DNA from: Verrucomicrobiia bacterium
Lineage (GTDB): Bacteria > Verrucomicrobiota > Verrucomicrobiia > Limisphaerales > Fontisphaeraceae
Assembly: GCA_026414565.1 (NCBI GenBank)
Contig: JAOAIT010000061.1
Coordinates: 1-64,000, forward strand
DNA length: 64,000 nucleotides
Reading direction: 5' to 3'
In this document: one piece after another, positions 47,225-55,528 of the stretch
Layout: each line of letters begins with the position of its first letter
How positions within the stretch are numbered: position 1 is the first letter of the stretch
Notes under the pieces: generated by a model
The model's input: only the letters and a program-made list of their open reading frames with translations
The model's database searches: none
Told to the model about the DNA's origin: nothing
Position numbers and translations under genes: made by a program

Positions 47225-48001
47225 ATGAAAGTGGTGATATTGTGCGGCGGATTAGGGACGCGCTTGCGCGAGGAAACGGAATTCCGGCCCAAGCCGATGG
47301 TGCCCATTGGGGGGCGTCCCATCTTGTGGCATATCATGAAAATTTATGCCCAGTACGGGCATAAGGAGTTCATCTTGTGCCTGGGATACAAGGGCGAGAT
47401 CATCAAGGACTATTTCCGCAACTATCAGTGGAACACCAGCGACGTGACCTTGAAACTGGGGCGCGTGCCGGAAATCCGGTATCACACGCAGCACGATGAG
47501 GAGGACTGGACGGTGACGCTGGTGGACACGGGGTTGGAGACCCAGACCGGGGGGCGGTTGCGGCGGGTGATGCCGTATATTGACAGCGACACGTTTTTGA
47601 TGACTTACGGGGATGGGCTGACCAACAGCAACATCAACGAGACCATTCGTTTTCATCAGCAGCATGGCGCCATTGCCACGCTGACCGCGGTGCAGCCTTC
47701 GGGGCGGTTTGGGCGGCTGGCGCTGGAGGGGGACAAGATTGTGCTGTTTCACGAGAAGCCGGAGAAGGAGAGCGGTTTCATCAGCGGGGGTTTTTTTGTC
47801 TTCAACCGCGCCATAGAGAAATACCTGGGGGAGGAGGATGGGTGCATTTTGGAGCATGAACCGTTTCAGCGGCTGGCGGCGGAGGGGCAGTTGCGGGCGT
47901 ATCTGCACAGTGGCTTCTGGCAGTGCATGGATACGTTTCGCGAGGCGGAGCTGTTGAACAAGCTGTGGAAGAGCGGGCAGGCGCCATGGAAAATCTGGTA
48001 G
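47225..48001 (+). CDS. rfbF: Glucose-1-phosphate cytidylyltransferase
   Basis: 258 residues. The nucleotidyltransferase signature MKVVILCGGLGTRLREETE is followed by FRPKPMVPIGGRPILWHIMK and LTYGDGL-like MTYGDGLTNSNI. These are diagnostic for RfbF, which makes CDP-glucose from CTP and glucose 1-phosphate. It is the first gene of a five-gene CDP-sugar operon; the next frame overlaps its end by 16 bp. Confidence 0.94.
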   Translation: MKVVILCGGLGTRLREETEFRPKPMVPIGGRPILWHIMKIYAQYGHKEFILCLGYKGEIIKDYFRNYQWNTSDVTLKLGRVPEIRYHTQHDEEDWTVTLVDTGLETQTGGRLRRVMPYIDSDTFLMTYGDGLTNSNINETIRFHQQHGAIATLTAVQPSGRFGRLALEGDKIVLFHEKPEKESGFISGGFFVFNRAIEKYLGEEDGCILEHEPFQRLAAEGQLRAYLHSGFWQCMDTFREAELLNKLWKSGQAPWKIW

Positions 48002-49104
48002 GCATGTTCAAGGGCTTTTATCAGGGCCGCCGGGTGTTGGTGACCGGCCACACCGGTTTCAAGGGGGCGTGGCTGTGCCTGTGGCTGCAGGCGCTGGGGG
48101 CGCGGGTCAGCGGCTTCAGCCTGCCGCCGCCGACGCGGCCGAGCCTGTATGAGCTGCTGGATCCGGCGGGGTTTGCGCATGAGCGGATGGCGGATGTGCG
48201 AAATCTGGAGGCGCTGGCGCAGGCGTTGCGCGAGGCCCGGCCGGAGGTGGTGTTTCATCTGGCGGCGCAGGCGCTGGTGCGGCGGTCGTACCGGGAGCCG
48301 CTGGAGACGTTTGCCATCAATGCGCTGGGGACGGCGCACCTGCTGGAGGCGTTGCGGCAGATGGAATCGCCGGCGGCGGTGGTGGTGGTGACCAGCGACA
48401 AGTGCTACGAGAATCAGGGATGGGATTATGCCTACCGGGAAGGGGATGCGCTGGGGGGACATGATGTGTACAGCATGAGCAAGGCCGCGGCCGAGCTGGT
48501 GACGCAGGCGTGGCGGCGCTCGTTTTTCGAGACGCATCCGGCGCTGGGGCCGGTGGCGAGCGCGCGGGCGGGCAACGTCATCGGGGGCGGCGATTACGCC
48601 GAAGACCGGCTGATTCCGGACTGCGTGCGCGCGCTGGTGCAGGAGCGGGCGATCGGCATCCGGAATCCGGCGGCCACGCGGCCCTGGCAGCATGTGCTGG
48701 ACTGCCTGAGCGGTTATTTGTGGCTGGGGGCGCGGCTGGCGACGGCAGGGCGGCCCAACCCGCTGGCGACGGCGTTCAATTTTGGTCCGGGCCCGCTGGC
48801 GAATGTGCCGGTGCAGCAGGTGGTGGAATTGTTTTTGCGGCACTGGCCGGGCCAGTGGCAGCGGCTGCAGGAGAGCGCGGCGCCCAAGGAGGCGCCGCTG
48901 TTGAATCTGACCATTGACAAGGCGGTGCGGCTGCTGGAGTGGCGGCCGGTGTGGGGTCTGGAGGAGGCGGTGGCGCACACGGCCCGCTGGTATTATGAGC
49001 GGCATGTGGTGAAGCAGCCGGACATGGCCGCGTGGAGCCGGCAACAGATTGAACAATATTGCGCTGACGCGGCGGCGCGCGGCGCGGTGTGGACCCGTCC
49101 ATGA
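47986..49104 (+). CDS. rfbG: CDP-glucose 4,6-dehydratase
   Basis: 372 residues from the ATG at 47986 (MENLVGMFKGFYQGRRVLV). An alternative ATG at 48004 sits just after the rfbF stop. It is a short-chain dehydrogenase/reductase: NAD site TGHTGFKGAWLCLWL, catalytic region VVVTSDKCYENQGW and YSMSKAAAELV (YxxxK), then GNVIGGGDYAEDRLIPD. It converts CDP-glucose to CDP-4-keto-6-deoxyglucose, the branch point for CDP-linked deoxysugars. Confidence 0.93.
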   Translation: MENLVGMFKGFYQGRRVLVTGHTGFKGAWLCLWLQALGARVSGFSLPPPTRPSLYELLDPAGFAHERMADVRNLEALAQALREARPEVVFHLAAQALVRRSYREPLETFAINALGTAHLLEALRQMESPAAVVVVTSDKCYENQGWDYAYREGDALGGHDVYSMSKAAAELVTQAWRRSFFETHPALGPVASARAGNVIGGGDYAEDRLIPDCVRALVQERAIGIRNPAATRPWQHVLDCLSGYLWLGARLATAGRPNPLATAFNFGPGPLANVPVQQVVELFLRHWPGQWQRLQESAAPKEAPLLNLTIDKAVRLLEWRPVWGLEEAVAHTARWYYERHVVKQPDMAAWSRQQIEQYCADAAARGAVWTRP

Positions 49105-50339
49105 GCCAGGAGCTGCCGGATTTTCGTTGTCGGGCGTGCGGCGCCGCGGGGGCGCGGCTGATTCTCGATCTGGGGGTGCAGCCGCTGGCCAACAACCTGT
49201 TGCGGGAGGAGGATTTGGCCCGGCCGGAGCCGAAATTTCCGCTGCGGCTGGTGGTGTGTCCGGCCTGCTGGATGTTGCAAATTGCGGATGATGTGCCGCC
49301 GGTGCAGCTTTTCAGCGAGTACCTGTATTTTTCCTCCTTTTCGGACACCATGCTGCGCCACGCGCAGGCGGCCGCGGAGCGGTACTGCCGGGAGTTCCGG
49401 CTGGGGGCGCAGAGCCTGGTGATAGAAATTGCCAGCAATGATGGTTACCTGCTGAAAAACTTTGTCGCCGCCGGGGTGCCGTGCCTGGGGATTGAGCCAG
49501 CGGCGAACATTGCGCAGGTGGCCAGGGAGAAGGGCATCCCGACGCTGGTGGAGTTTTTCGGGCTGGCGCTGGCGCAGCGGCTGGCCGGGGAGGGGCGGCG
49601 GGCGGATTTGATCCTGGGCAACAACGTGTTTGCGCATGCGCCGGACACCAACGATTTTGTGGCGGGCTTGAAGCATCTGCTGCGGCCGGGCGGGCGGGTG
49701 ATTTTGGAGTTTCCGTACGGGGTGGAGTTTTTGGAGAAGACGGAGTTTGACACGATTTATCACGAGCACGTGTATTACTTCACGCTGACGGCGCTGCAGC
49801 CGCTGTTCCGGCGGCACGGTCTGGAGGTGGTGGGGGTGGAGCGGCTGCCGATTCATGGGGGCTCGCTGCGGCTGTTGGCGGCGCATGCCGGCACGGCGGA
49901 GCCGGCGCCGGCGGTGGCGGCGCTGCTGGCGGAGGAGCAGCGGGCCGGGTTGACCACGCTGGCGCCGTATGAGGCGTTTGCGGCGCGGGTGCGGCGGTTG
50001 AAGGCGGAGCTGACGGCGCTGGTGGGGCGGCTCCGGCAGGAGGGGCGGACGGTGGCGGCGTATGGCGCCTCGGCCAAGGGCAGCACGCTGTTGAATTATT
50101 TTGGCCTGGGCCGCGGGCAACTGGAGTTCATTGCGGATCGCAGTCCGTACAAGCAGGGGCGGCTGAGTCCGGGCGTGCATTTGCCCATTGTGCCGCCGGA
50201 GGAATTGCTGCGGCGGCGGCCGGATTACACGCTGCTGCTGACATGGAATTTTGCGGAGGAGATTTTGCAGCAACAGGCCGCCTACCGCGCGGCGGGCGGC
50301 AAGTTCATCCTGCCCATCCCGGAGGTGCGCATCATCTGA
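49101..50339 (+). CDS. Sugar C-methyltransferase (zinc-binding, Methyltransf_13/11/14 type)
   Basis: 412 residues. N-terminal zinc motif CRACGAAGA...CPACWMLQ, SAM-binding core VIEIASNDGYLLKNFVAAGV, then FPYGVEFLEKTEFDTIYHEH and HGGSLRLLAAH, and a C-terminal Rossmann-like domain (VAAYGASAKGSTLLNYFGL). This architecture is that of TylCIII/NovU-type enzymes that C-methylate a nucleotide keto-sugar. Its ATG overlaps the rfbG stop (ATGA), so it probably methylates the RfbG product. Confidence 0.88.
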   Translation: MSQELPDFRCRACGAAGARLILDLGVQPLANNLLREEDLARPEPKFPLRLVVCPACWMLQIADDVPPVQLFSEYLYFSSFSDTMLRHAQAAAERYCREFRLGAQSLVIEIASNDGYLLKNFVAAGVPCLGIEPAANIAQVAREKGIPTLVEFFGLALAQRLAGEGRRADLILGNNVFAHAPDTNDFVAGLKHLLRPGGRVILEFPYGVEFLEKTEFDTIYHEHVYYFTLTALQPLFRRHGLEVVGVERLPIHGGSLRLLAAHAGTAEPAPAVAALLAEEQRAGLTTLAPYEAFAARVRRLKAELTALVGRLRQEGRTVAAYGASAKGSTLLNYFGLGRGQLEFIADRSPYKQGRLSPGVHLPIVPPEELLRRRPDYTLLLTWNFAEEILQQQAAYRAAGGKFILPIPEVRII

Positions 50340-50346
50340 GGCTGCC

Positions 50347-50883
50347 ATGATTTTCACGCCCGCCCAACTGCCCGGTGTGTGGGTGATCGAGCTGGAGAAG
50401 CGCGAGGACGAGCGCGGGTTTCTGGCGCGGACGTATTGCGAGCGCGAGTTTGCGGCGCAGGGTTTGAACACGCGGTGGCCGCAATGCAATTTGACGCTGA
50501 CGCGGCGCCGGGGCGGGCTGCGGGGGCTGCACTATCAGGCGGAGCCGCATCCGGAAATCAAGCTGATCCGCTGCGCGGCGGGGGTGATTTTTGATGTGCT
50601 GGTGGATGTGCGCCGCGGCTCGCCCACTTATGGGCGGTGGGCGGCCTTCGAGCTGAGCGCGGCCAGCGGGCGGATGTTGTATGTGCCGGGGGGGGTGGCC
50701 CATGGCTTCCAATGTTTGACGGAGAATTGCGAGGTGTTTTATCAGATGTCCGAGTTTTATCATCCGGAGCTGGCGCGGGGGGTGCGGTGGGATGATCCCC
50801 AGTTGGCGATTCCGTGGCCGATTCCGGAGCCGAGCCTGAGCGAGCGGGATCGGCAGTGGCCGTATTTGAGCGAGCTGCCATGA
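50347..50883 (+). CDS. NDP-4-keto-6-deoxyhexose 3,5-epimerase-like protein
   Basis: 178 residues, RmlC-like cupin: DERGFLARTYCEREFAAQGL, NLTLTRRRGGLRGLHYQ, IKLIRCAAGVIFDVLVDVRR, and GGVAHGFQCL. The His and Asp used in catalysis are in RGLHYQ and DVRRGS. It lies 7 bp after the methyltransferase, so the substrate is presumably the CDP-linked keto-sugar rather than dTDP-rhamnose precursors. Confidence 0.9.
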   Translation: MIFTPAQLPGVWVIELEKREDERGFLARTYCEREFAAQGLNTRWPQCNLTLTRRRGGLRGLHYQAEPHPEIKLIRCAAGVIFDVLVDVRRGSPTYGRWAAFELSAASGRMLYVPGGVAHGFQCLTENCEVFYQMSEFYHPELARGVRWDDPQLAIPWPIPEPSLSERDRQWPYLSELP

Positions 50884-51776
50884 ATTTGCTGGTGACCGGC
50901 CCCACGGGTTTCATTGGCCGCGCGGTGCTGCGGCGGGCGGTGGCGCGGGGGCACGCGATCACGGCGCTGGTGCTGCCGGGGGAGGCGTTGCCGGAGGAGC
51001 TGGCGCGCCGGGAAGGGGTGCGCGCCTGTGTGGGCACGCTGGCGGAGCCGCCGTGGGAGGAGCTGGCCGCGACGCCGTGGGAAGCCTGTTTGCACACCGC
51101 CTGGATCACCACGCCAGGGGTGTATCTGGAGTCGCCGGAGAACGAGCGGCTGCTCGAGTGGAGCCGCCATTTTGCCCGCGCGTTTTTTGCGCGCGGCGGC
51201 CGGCACTTCATGGGGCTGGGCAGTTGCGCGGAGTATCGCCCGGCGCGGCAGCCGCTGGCCGAGGAGAGCGCGGCGTTGAACGAGGCCACGCTGTATGCCC
51301 GATGCAAAAATCAGTTGCGGCTGGCGCTGGAGGATTTGGCGCGTGAGTTTGGGGGCACGGCGTGCTGGGGGCGGGTGTTTTATCCCTTTGGCCCGGGGGA
51401 GCATCCGGAGCGGTTGTGCAGCGCGCTGATTCGGCGGCTGGCGCGGGGCGAGGCGGTGACGTTGAAAACGCCGGAGAGCACCAAGGATTACATCTACATA
51501 GACGATCTGGCGCTGGCGATCGTGATGGCGCTGGAGCAACGCTGTGGGGGGCCGTTGAATCTGGGGACGGGCCGCGGGGTGACGGTGCGGCAGATGGCGG
51601 AGATGATCGCCGGCCTGCTGGGCAGGACGGGGCTGGTGCGCGAGGCGGCGGGGGGGGTGGCAGATCCGCTGGATTACATGGTGGCGGATGTCACGCGGCT
51701 GCGGGGCCTGGGCTGGCGCGAGGAGGTGGGACTGGAGGAGGGGCTGCGCCGGCTGTGCCGGCATCTGACGGGTTAA
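50880..51776 (+). CDS. NAD(P)-dependent nucleotide-sugar reductase/epimerase (SDR)
   Basis: 298 residues. Extended-SDR Rossmann start MNLLVTGPTGFIGRAVLRRA. The usual YxxxK appears as YARCKNQL, then RVFYPFGPGEHPERL and KDYIYIDDLALAIVMAL. Its ATG overlaps the preceding stop (ATGA). As the last enzyme it probably reduces the 4-keto group to finish the sugar. The stop overlaps the convergent regulator stop (TTAA). Confidence 0.88.
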   Translation: MNLLVTGPTGFIGRAVLRRAVARGHAITALVLPGEALPEELARREGVRACVGTLAEPPWEELAATPWEACLHTAWITTPGVYLESPENERLLEWSRHFARAFFARGGRHFMGLGSCAEYRPARQPLAEESAALNEATLYARCKNQLRLALEDLAREFGGTACWGRVFYPFGPGEHPERLCSALIRRLARGEAVTLKTPESTKDYIYIDDLALAIVMALEQRCGGPLNLGTGRGVTVRQMAEMIAGLLGRTGLVREAAGGVADPLDYMVADVTRLRGLGWREEVGLEEGLRRLCRHLTG

Positions 51777-52465
51777 TCCACCAGCCGCTCCTCGAGGGCG
51801 AAGCGCATGAGTTCGGCGTTGGTTTTCATGCGCAGCTTGGCCAGCAGGCGGACGCGGTAGGTGCTTACGGTTTTGACGCTGAGCGAGAGGAGGCCGGCGA
51901 TTTCCTTGACGGTGCGGCCGCTGCCGATGAGGCGGAGCACTTCCATTTCCCGATCACTGAGGCGTTCGAGGGCGGACTTGGCCTGGCGGCGTCCGCGCAT
52001 TTCATCGGCGAGTTTCTCCGCCAGGGCGGGGCTGATGAAGGTGCGGCCGCCGAGGATGCGTTCGACGGCCAGCAAGAACTGCTCCGGGGCGGTGTCCTTG
52101 CTGAGGTAGCCGGCGGCGCCGGCCTTGAGGGCGCGCAGGGCGTATTGGTCCTCCGAATGCACGCTGATGACGAGGGTGGGGGTTTTGATGCTGGCGGACT
52201 TCATTTCCTTGAGGACGTCCAGGCCGGAGCGGCCGGGCATGTTGATGTCCAGCACCAGGAGGTCCCAGGGATGGCTGCGGAGGGCGGCCAGGGTTTCCGG
52301 GACGGTGGAAGTTTCGCCAAACTCGGCATTGGGGAAGGCGTCCGCGAGGATTTGGCGCAGGCCGCGGCGCACCAGGGAATGGTCATCCGCAATCAACATC
52401 CGCAAGGGATGTGACGGCTCGCCACGGGCATGGGTTGCACCATGAGTTTGACTTTGCGCTTTCAC
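51773..52465 (-). CDS. NarL/FixJ-type response regulator with LuxR DNA-binding domain
   Basis: About 230 residues. Receiver domain: LIADDHSLVRRGL, phospho-acceptor Asp in LLVLDINMPGRSGL, the Ser/Thr position in LVISVHSE, Lys in GYLSKDTAPEQF. The C-terminal LuxR HTH is LSDREMEVLRLIGSG, then TVKEIAGLLSLSVKTVSTYR. A GTG at 52465 with AAGG five bases upstream was chosen, because the ATG at 52399 would clip the first beta strand. No histidine kinase is adjacent. The upstream region is AT-richer than its surroundings and probably holds the promoter. Confidence 0.88.
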   Translation of the reverse strand: MKAQSQTHGATHARGEPSHPLRMLIADDHSLVRRGLRQILADAFPNAEFGETSTVPETLAALRSHPWDLLVLDINMPGRSGLDVLKEMKSASIKTPTLVISVHSEDQYALRALKAGAAGYLSKDTAPEQFLLAVERILGGRTFISPALAEKLADEMRGRRQAKSALERLSDREMEVLRLIGSGRTVKEIAGLLSLSVKTVSTYRVRLLAKLRMKTNAELMRFALEERLVD

Positions 52466-52483
52466 GACAACCTTGCTGCTCAA

Positions 52484-52715
52484 ACACCTTTGGGGTGCCT
52501 TGCGGAAACAGCCTTAAGGCCAGATGATTGAGCTGTCTTCAGGCCACGGCCACAATCAATATAGTTTAACCCGCCCACTATATCCATCAATAAAATGCCT
52601 GCCAATTCGCCATTATTCCGACATGCCCGTGGATGGGGTAGGATAAACGCCGACATTATTTTCGGATTCCTTCCGCATGGCAAAGCGTTTCTTAAGAAGG
52701 TTAAAGTAATGTCGC
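52484..52715. other. AT-richer non-coding stretch upstream of the response regulator
   Basis: This is the left part of a 420-bp gap without a convincing gene. On the minus strand TTGATG and a TATA-like AAACTATAT about 17 bp downstream (52557-52590) could be a promoter for the regulator. A 94-codon frame here (52480-52764) has no recognisable motif. Confidence 0.35.
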
Positions 52716-52834
52716 GTTCGGGAGCGGGGTTCCCGTCTGCACGTGACGCTGCTGCGCACCCCACGCCTCGAGCTGGCCAGAGGCAAGCGTGGCATTTAAG
52801 GCGTTACGACGAGACGGGAACCCTCGCTCCCGAA
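52716..52834. repeat. Long imperfect inverted repeat (MITE/REP-like or structured RNA)
   Basis: The arms 52716-52749 and 52801-52834 match over about 29 of 34 positions as reverse complements; both carry TTCGGGAGCG and GGTTCCCGTCT. Each arm also contains its own small hairpin (CGGGA/TCCCG). The 51-bp centre has nested pairing (CCACGC/GCGTGG; GCCTC/GAGGC). A run of seven T follows on the plus strand, so a plus-strand structured transcript or terminator is possible. No coding frame lies in it. Confidence 0.6.
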
Positions 52835-52903
52835 TGTTTTTTTACGGGGGATTTTTCCAGGTTCGGGCCGCGGGGGTCCGGTGTTTTCGGCCATGTATTT
52901 CGT

Positions 52904-54406
52904 TTAATCCATGATGACCGCCTGCACGGCACCCGCCACCGGCCGTGCCCGGCTGGCCAGGGCGCCCGCCCACGCCAGGTCGCCGTGGGAGGCGGGATTG
53001 AGGGGGTTGGCACTTTCCAGGAAGCACCACCGGCCCTGCCGGCAGCACTTGCGCAGCGCGAAAAAATCCGCGCCCACGTCTGGCTCGCTGCGGGGAAAGC
53101 GTTTGCGCACGGCGGTGAGTTCCTGCATGAGTTGAAATCCGAGGGCGGCTTTTTCGCGGGCAAAATTGACCGGCACAAAGCGGCCGGGATACCGCTGCGC
53201 GGCCTCCCAGCAGATTTGGCGGCCGAGGCCGGTTTCGTCGCCGGCGGCTTGGAGCTGCGGAAAGTTGTCCATGAAAAAGGCGAGGGCGGCCTGCAGGAAA
53301 TGCCAGTCCTGGGTGCGGCAGGTGAGGAGGGCGCAGAGGCGGGCCTCGTTCTGGAGGAGGCGGTCGAGGTAGAAGGCGGAGAGATCGCCGGCGCCGGAGG
53401 CGGCCACATCGAAGCCCAGCGCGAAACCCTGGTTGGGGAGCTGGCCGGCCGGACCGAGGGTTTGGGCCAGCAGGGAGTGAATGCGATGGCCTCTAGCGGG
53501 CGCGTGGGCGGGGGCAAAGGCGCCGAAGAGATGCTGGATTTCCGCCTCCTCCAGATGGAGGCGTGGGATGCGGTCTTCGGTGGCGCATTGTTCAATGACG
53601 CTCCAAGGCACCAGGGCGCCGGTGGCGCCGGAGGGCTGGCAGAGGTATTCCTGCTCGAAGATTTCGGGGAGGCGGGCACGGGCGCGGCAGTCCTCGACGA
53701 AGGATTCGCGGGTGAAGGTGGCGCCGGTGGCGGCATTGATTTTCTCCACCAGCCCCAGGGCGATGGCGTCGGGCAGGGTCACGCGGTAATAGCTCCAGCC
53801 GCCTTTGCCGGCGGCGGCTTCCTGGGCCAGGCGATGGAAGAGGGTCTGGCTGCCGCAGTGGGAGGACCAGAGGGCGAGATCGAAGCCCCAGGTGACCCGG
53901 CCGGAGACGGTGGCATACAGCTCCTCGGGCCGCGGGTGGAAGGCGAATTCGTCCACGCCCACATCGCCGCCGAAGGCGCGGAGGGCGTTGGGGTTGGAGC
54001 TGAAAGCCAGGATGCGGGAGCGGTTGGCGAACTTGATGACGCCGGCCTTGAACTCCTCCACCTGCCAGGGATGCCGCGCGCCCGGCCGGGGGGCGCGCAA
54101 CCGCTCCACGCCGTGGGCGAGCATCACCCCCGCGCCGCCAAACCATTCGCAGAACTGCCGGCACAGGCGGATGTATTCGAGGGCCGTGGCCTCGTCCTTG
54201 GTGGTGAACAGATAATCACGCCGCGGATGGAGCAGGCGTTTGCGGACGTTTTTGAAGGCGTCGGCAAACGTCCAGCCGATGCGCACAGATTTCTCCGCCA
54301 GGCACAAGCGCGATTCATCCAGAATCCAGGCGATTTGATAGGGCAGGAAGATCTGTGCCATCGCGTCGGCGGCGGCGCGGTGGCGGGCAGGAAGTATGGC
54401 CGCCAT
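52904..54406 (-). CDS. Phage terminase large subunit (Mu gp28-like), isolated island
   Basis: 500 residues. ATPase part: the Walker-A-like LAEKSVRIGWTFADAF, LFTTKDEATALEYI, and the Walker-B-like DVGVDEFAFHPRPEELYA. Nuclease part: GFDVAASGAGDLSAFYLDRL from about residue 340, with the first acidic residue of the RNase-H-like fold. The frame and length are complete. In a phage this motor cuts and pumps DNA into the procapsid through the portal. There is no small terminase, portal or capsid gene next to it; it lies 66 bp after hisF and before a regulator gene. The first ATG (54406) was taken; 54370 (MAQIFLPYQ) is an alternative. Confidence 0.9.
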   Translation of the reverse strand: MAAILPARHRAAADAMAQIFLPYQIAWILDESRLCLAEKSVRIGWTFADAFKNVRKRLLHPRRDYLFTTKDEATALEYIRLCRQFCEWFGGAGVMLAHGVERLRAPRPGARHPWQVEEFKAGVIKFANRSRILAFSSNPNALRAFGGDVGVDEFAFHPRPEELYATVSGRVTWGFDLALWSSHCGSQTLFHRLAQEAAAGKGGWSYYRVTLPDAIALGLVEKINAATGATFTRESFVEDCRARARLPEIFEQEYLCQPSGATGALVPWSVIEQCATEDRIPRLHLEEAEIQHLFGAFAPAHAPARGHRIHSLLAQTLGPAGQLPNQGFALGFDVAASGAGDLSAFYLDRLLQNEARLCALLTCRTQDWHFLQAALAFFMDNFPQLQAAGDETGLGRQICWEAAQRYPGRFVPVNFAREKAALGFQLMQELTAVRKRFPRSEPDVGADFFALRKCCRQGRWCFLESANPLNPASHGDLAWAGALASRARPVAGAVQAVIMD

Positions 54407-54449
54407 AGTCCACGGCGGAGCTTCGACGGCACGCGGGGGAGGGCGGGCT

Positions 54450-54460
54450 GCTCCCGGAGC
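54450..54460. promoter_or_regulatory. 11-bp palindrome upstream of the terminase gene (phage-island motif, copy 2)
   Basis: GCTCCCGGAGC, 43 bp before the terminase ATG and 12 bp past the hisF stop. The surrounding TGCTCCCGGAGCGG is identical to the copy at 62090-62103. Confidence 0.55.
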
Positions 54461-54472
54461 GGCAAGGTGGGG

Positions 54473-55273
54473 TCAGGCGCGGGCGGGCAAGGACGGCAAG
54501 GGGCGCACGGGGATGCCGCGGGCGGCCAGGTACTCCTTGACCTGGCCCACGGTGTACTTGCCGTAGTGAAACACACTGGCGGCGAGGACGGCGCTGGCAT
54601 GGCCTTCGAGGACCACCTCGGCCATGTGCTCGAGGGTGCCGGCGCCGCCGCTGGCGACGAGGGGCACGGAAATAAGCTGGCTCAAGCGGCGCATGACGGG
54701 GATGTCGTAGCCGGTTTGCATGCCGTCGGCATTGATGCTGTTGAGGACGATTTCGCCGGCGCCCAAGGCCACGGCGCGCTGCGCCCATTCGAGGGCGTCC
54801 CAGCCGGTGGCCTTGCGTCCGCCGGCCACGTACACCTCCCAGCGCTCCTCGCCCGGGACGCGGCGGGCGTCAATGGACACCACGATGCACTGGCTGCCGA
54901 ATTTTTCGGCGCCGGCGCGGATGAGATCGGGGTTGGCCACGGCGGAGGAGTTGATGCTGACCTTGTCGGCGCCGGCTTTGAGCATGGCGCGCATGTCCTC
55001 GACGGTGCGCAGGCCGCCGCCGACGGTGAGGGGCATGAAGCATTGATCGGCCACGCGCTGGATGACGTCAATCATGGTGGCGCGGCCGTGGGCGGTGGCG
55101 GTGATGTCGTAGAACACCAGTTCATCAGCGCCCTGCTCGTTGTAGCGCAGGGCCAGCTCCACCGGATCGCCGACGTTGCGCAGGCCGCCCTTTTCGGCCA
55201 CGCCGAATTGCTGGCCACGGGTGACCTGGCCGGCGTGAACATCCAAACACGGTATGATGCGTATTGCCAACAT
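54473..55273 (-). CDS. hisF: Imidazole glycerol phosphate synthase, cyclase subunit
   Basis: 266 residues. The TIM barrel begins [20 protein letters not shown] with the catalytic Asp of IPCLD, and continues [54 protein letters not shown] (second catalytic Asp) and [10 protein letters not shown]. With HisH it makes the imidazole ring of histidine and AICAR. hisH and other his genes are not adjacent. Confidence 0.96.
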   Translation of the reverse strand: MLAIRIIPCLDVHAGQVTRGQQFGVAEKGGLRNVGDPVELALRYNEQGADELVFYDITATAHGRATMIDVIQRVADQCFMPLTVGGGLRTVEDMRAMLKAGADKVSINSSAVANPDLIRAGAEKFGSQCIVVSIDARRVPGEERWEVYVAGGRKATGWDALEWAQRAVALGAGEIVLNSINADGMQTGYDIPVMRRLSQLISVPLVASGGAGTLEHMAEVVLEGHASAVLAASVFHYGKYTVGQVKEYLAARGIPVRPLPSLPARA

Positions 55274-55528
55274 GCGCTTGAAATACGGCGGGGATGGTGT
55301 CGCCCGCTGACAGGCAAGCTAACACGGCCGGGCTTTGCGGGAAAGATTAAAGGCCGGAAGGCGGGGGAAGATTTGCGGGGGCGGATCGGGGGGCGCAGTG
55401 CAAACGGCTTTTTCCCTCCGGCGTCGTTGGGGTCAGGGGCGGTCAAAAATAATTTGGCGCAGGTGGGTTCAAAGCTATGTTTCAACGGTTCCAACCCAGC
55501 AGCCGGTCACTTAGCATTTGGGCGGGGC

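Noticed and set aside
52480-52764. 94-codon minus-strand frame before the response regulator
   Set aside because: No recognisable motif and it runs across the inverted-repeat element; more likely promoter and spacer DNA.
52595-55528. Plus-strand extension upstream of the multiheme cytochrome
   Set aside because: The frame is open but lies antisense to the terminase and hisF; the cytochrome signal sequence starts at 55529.
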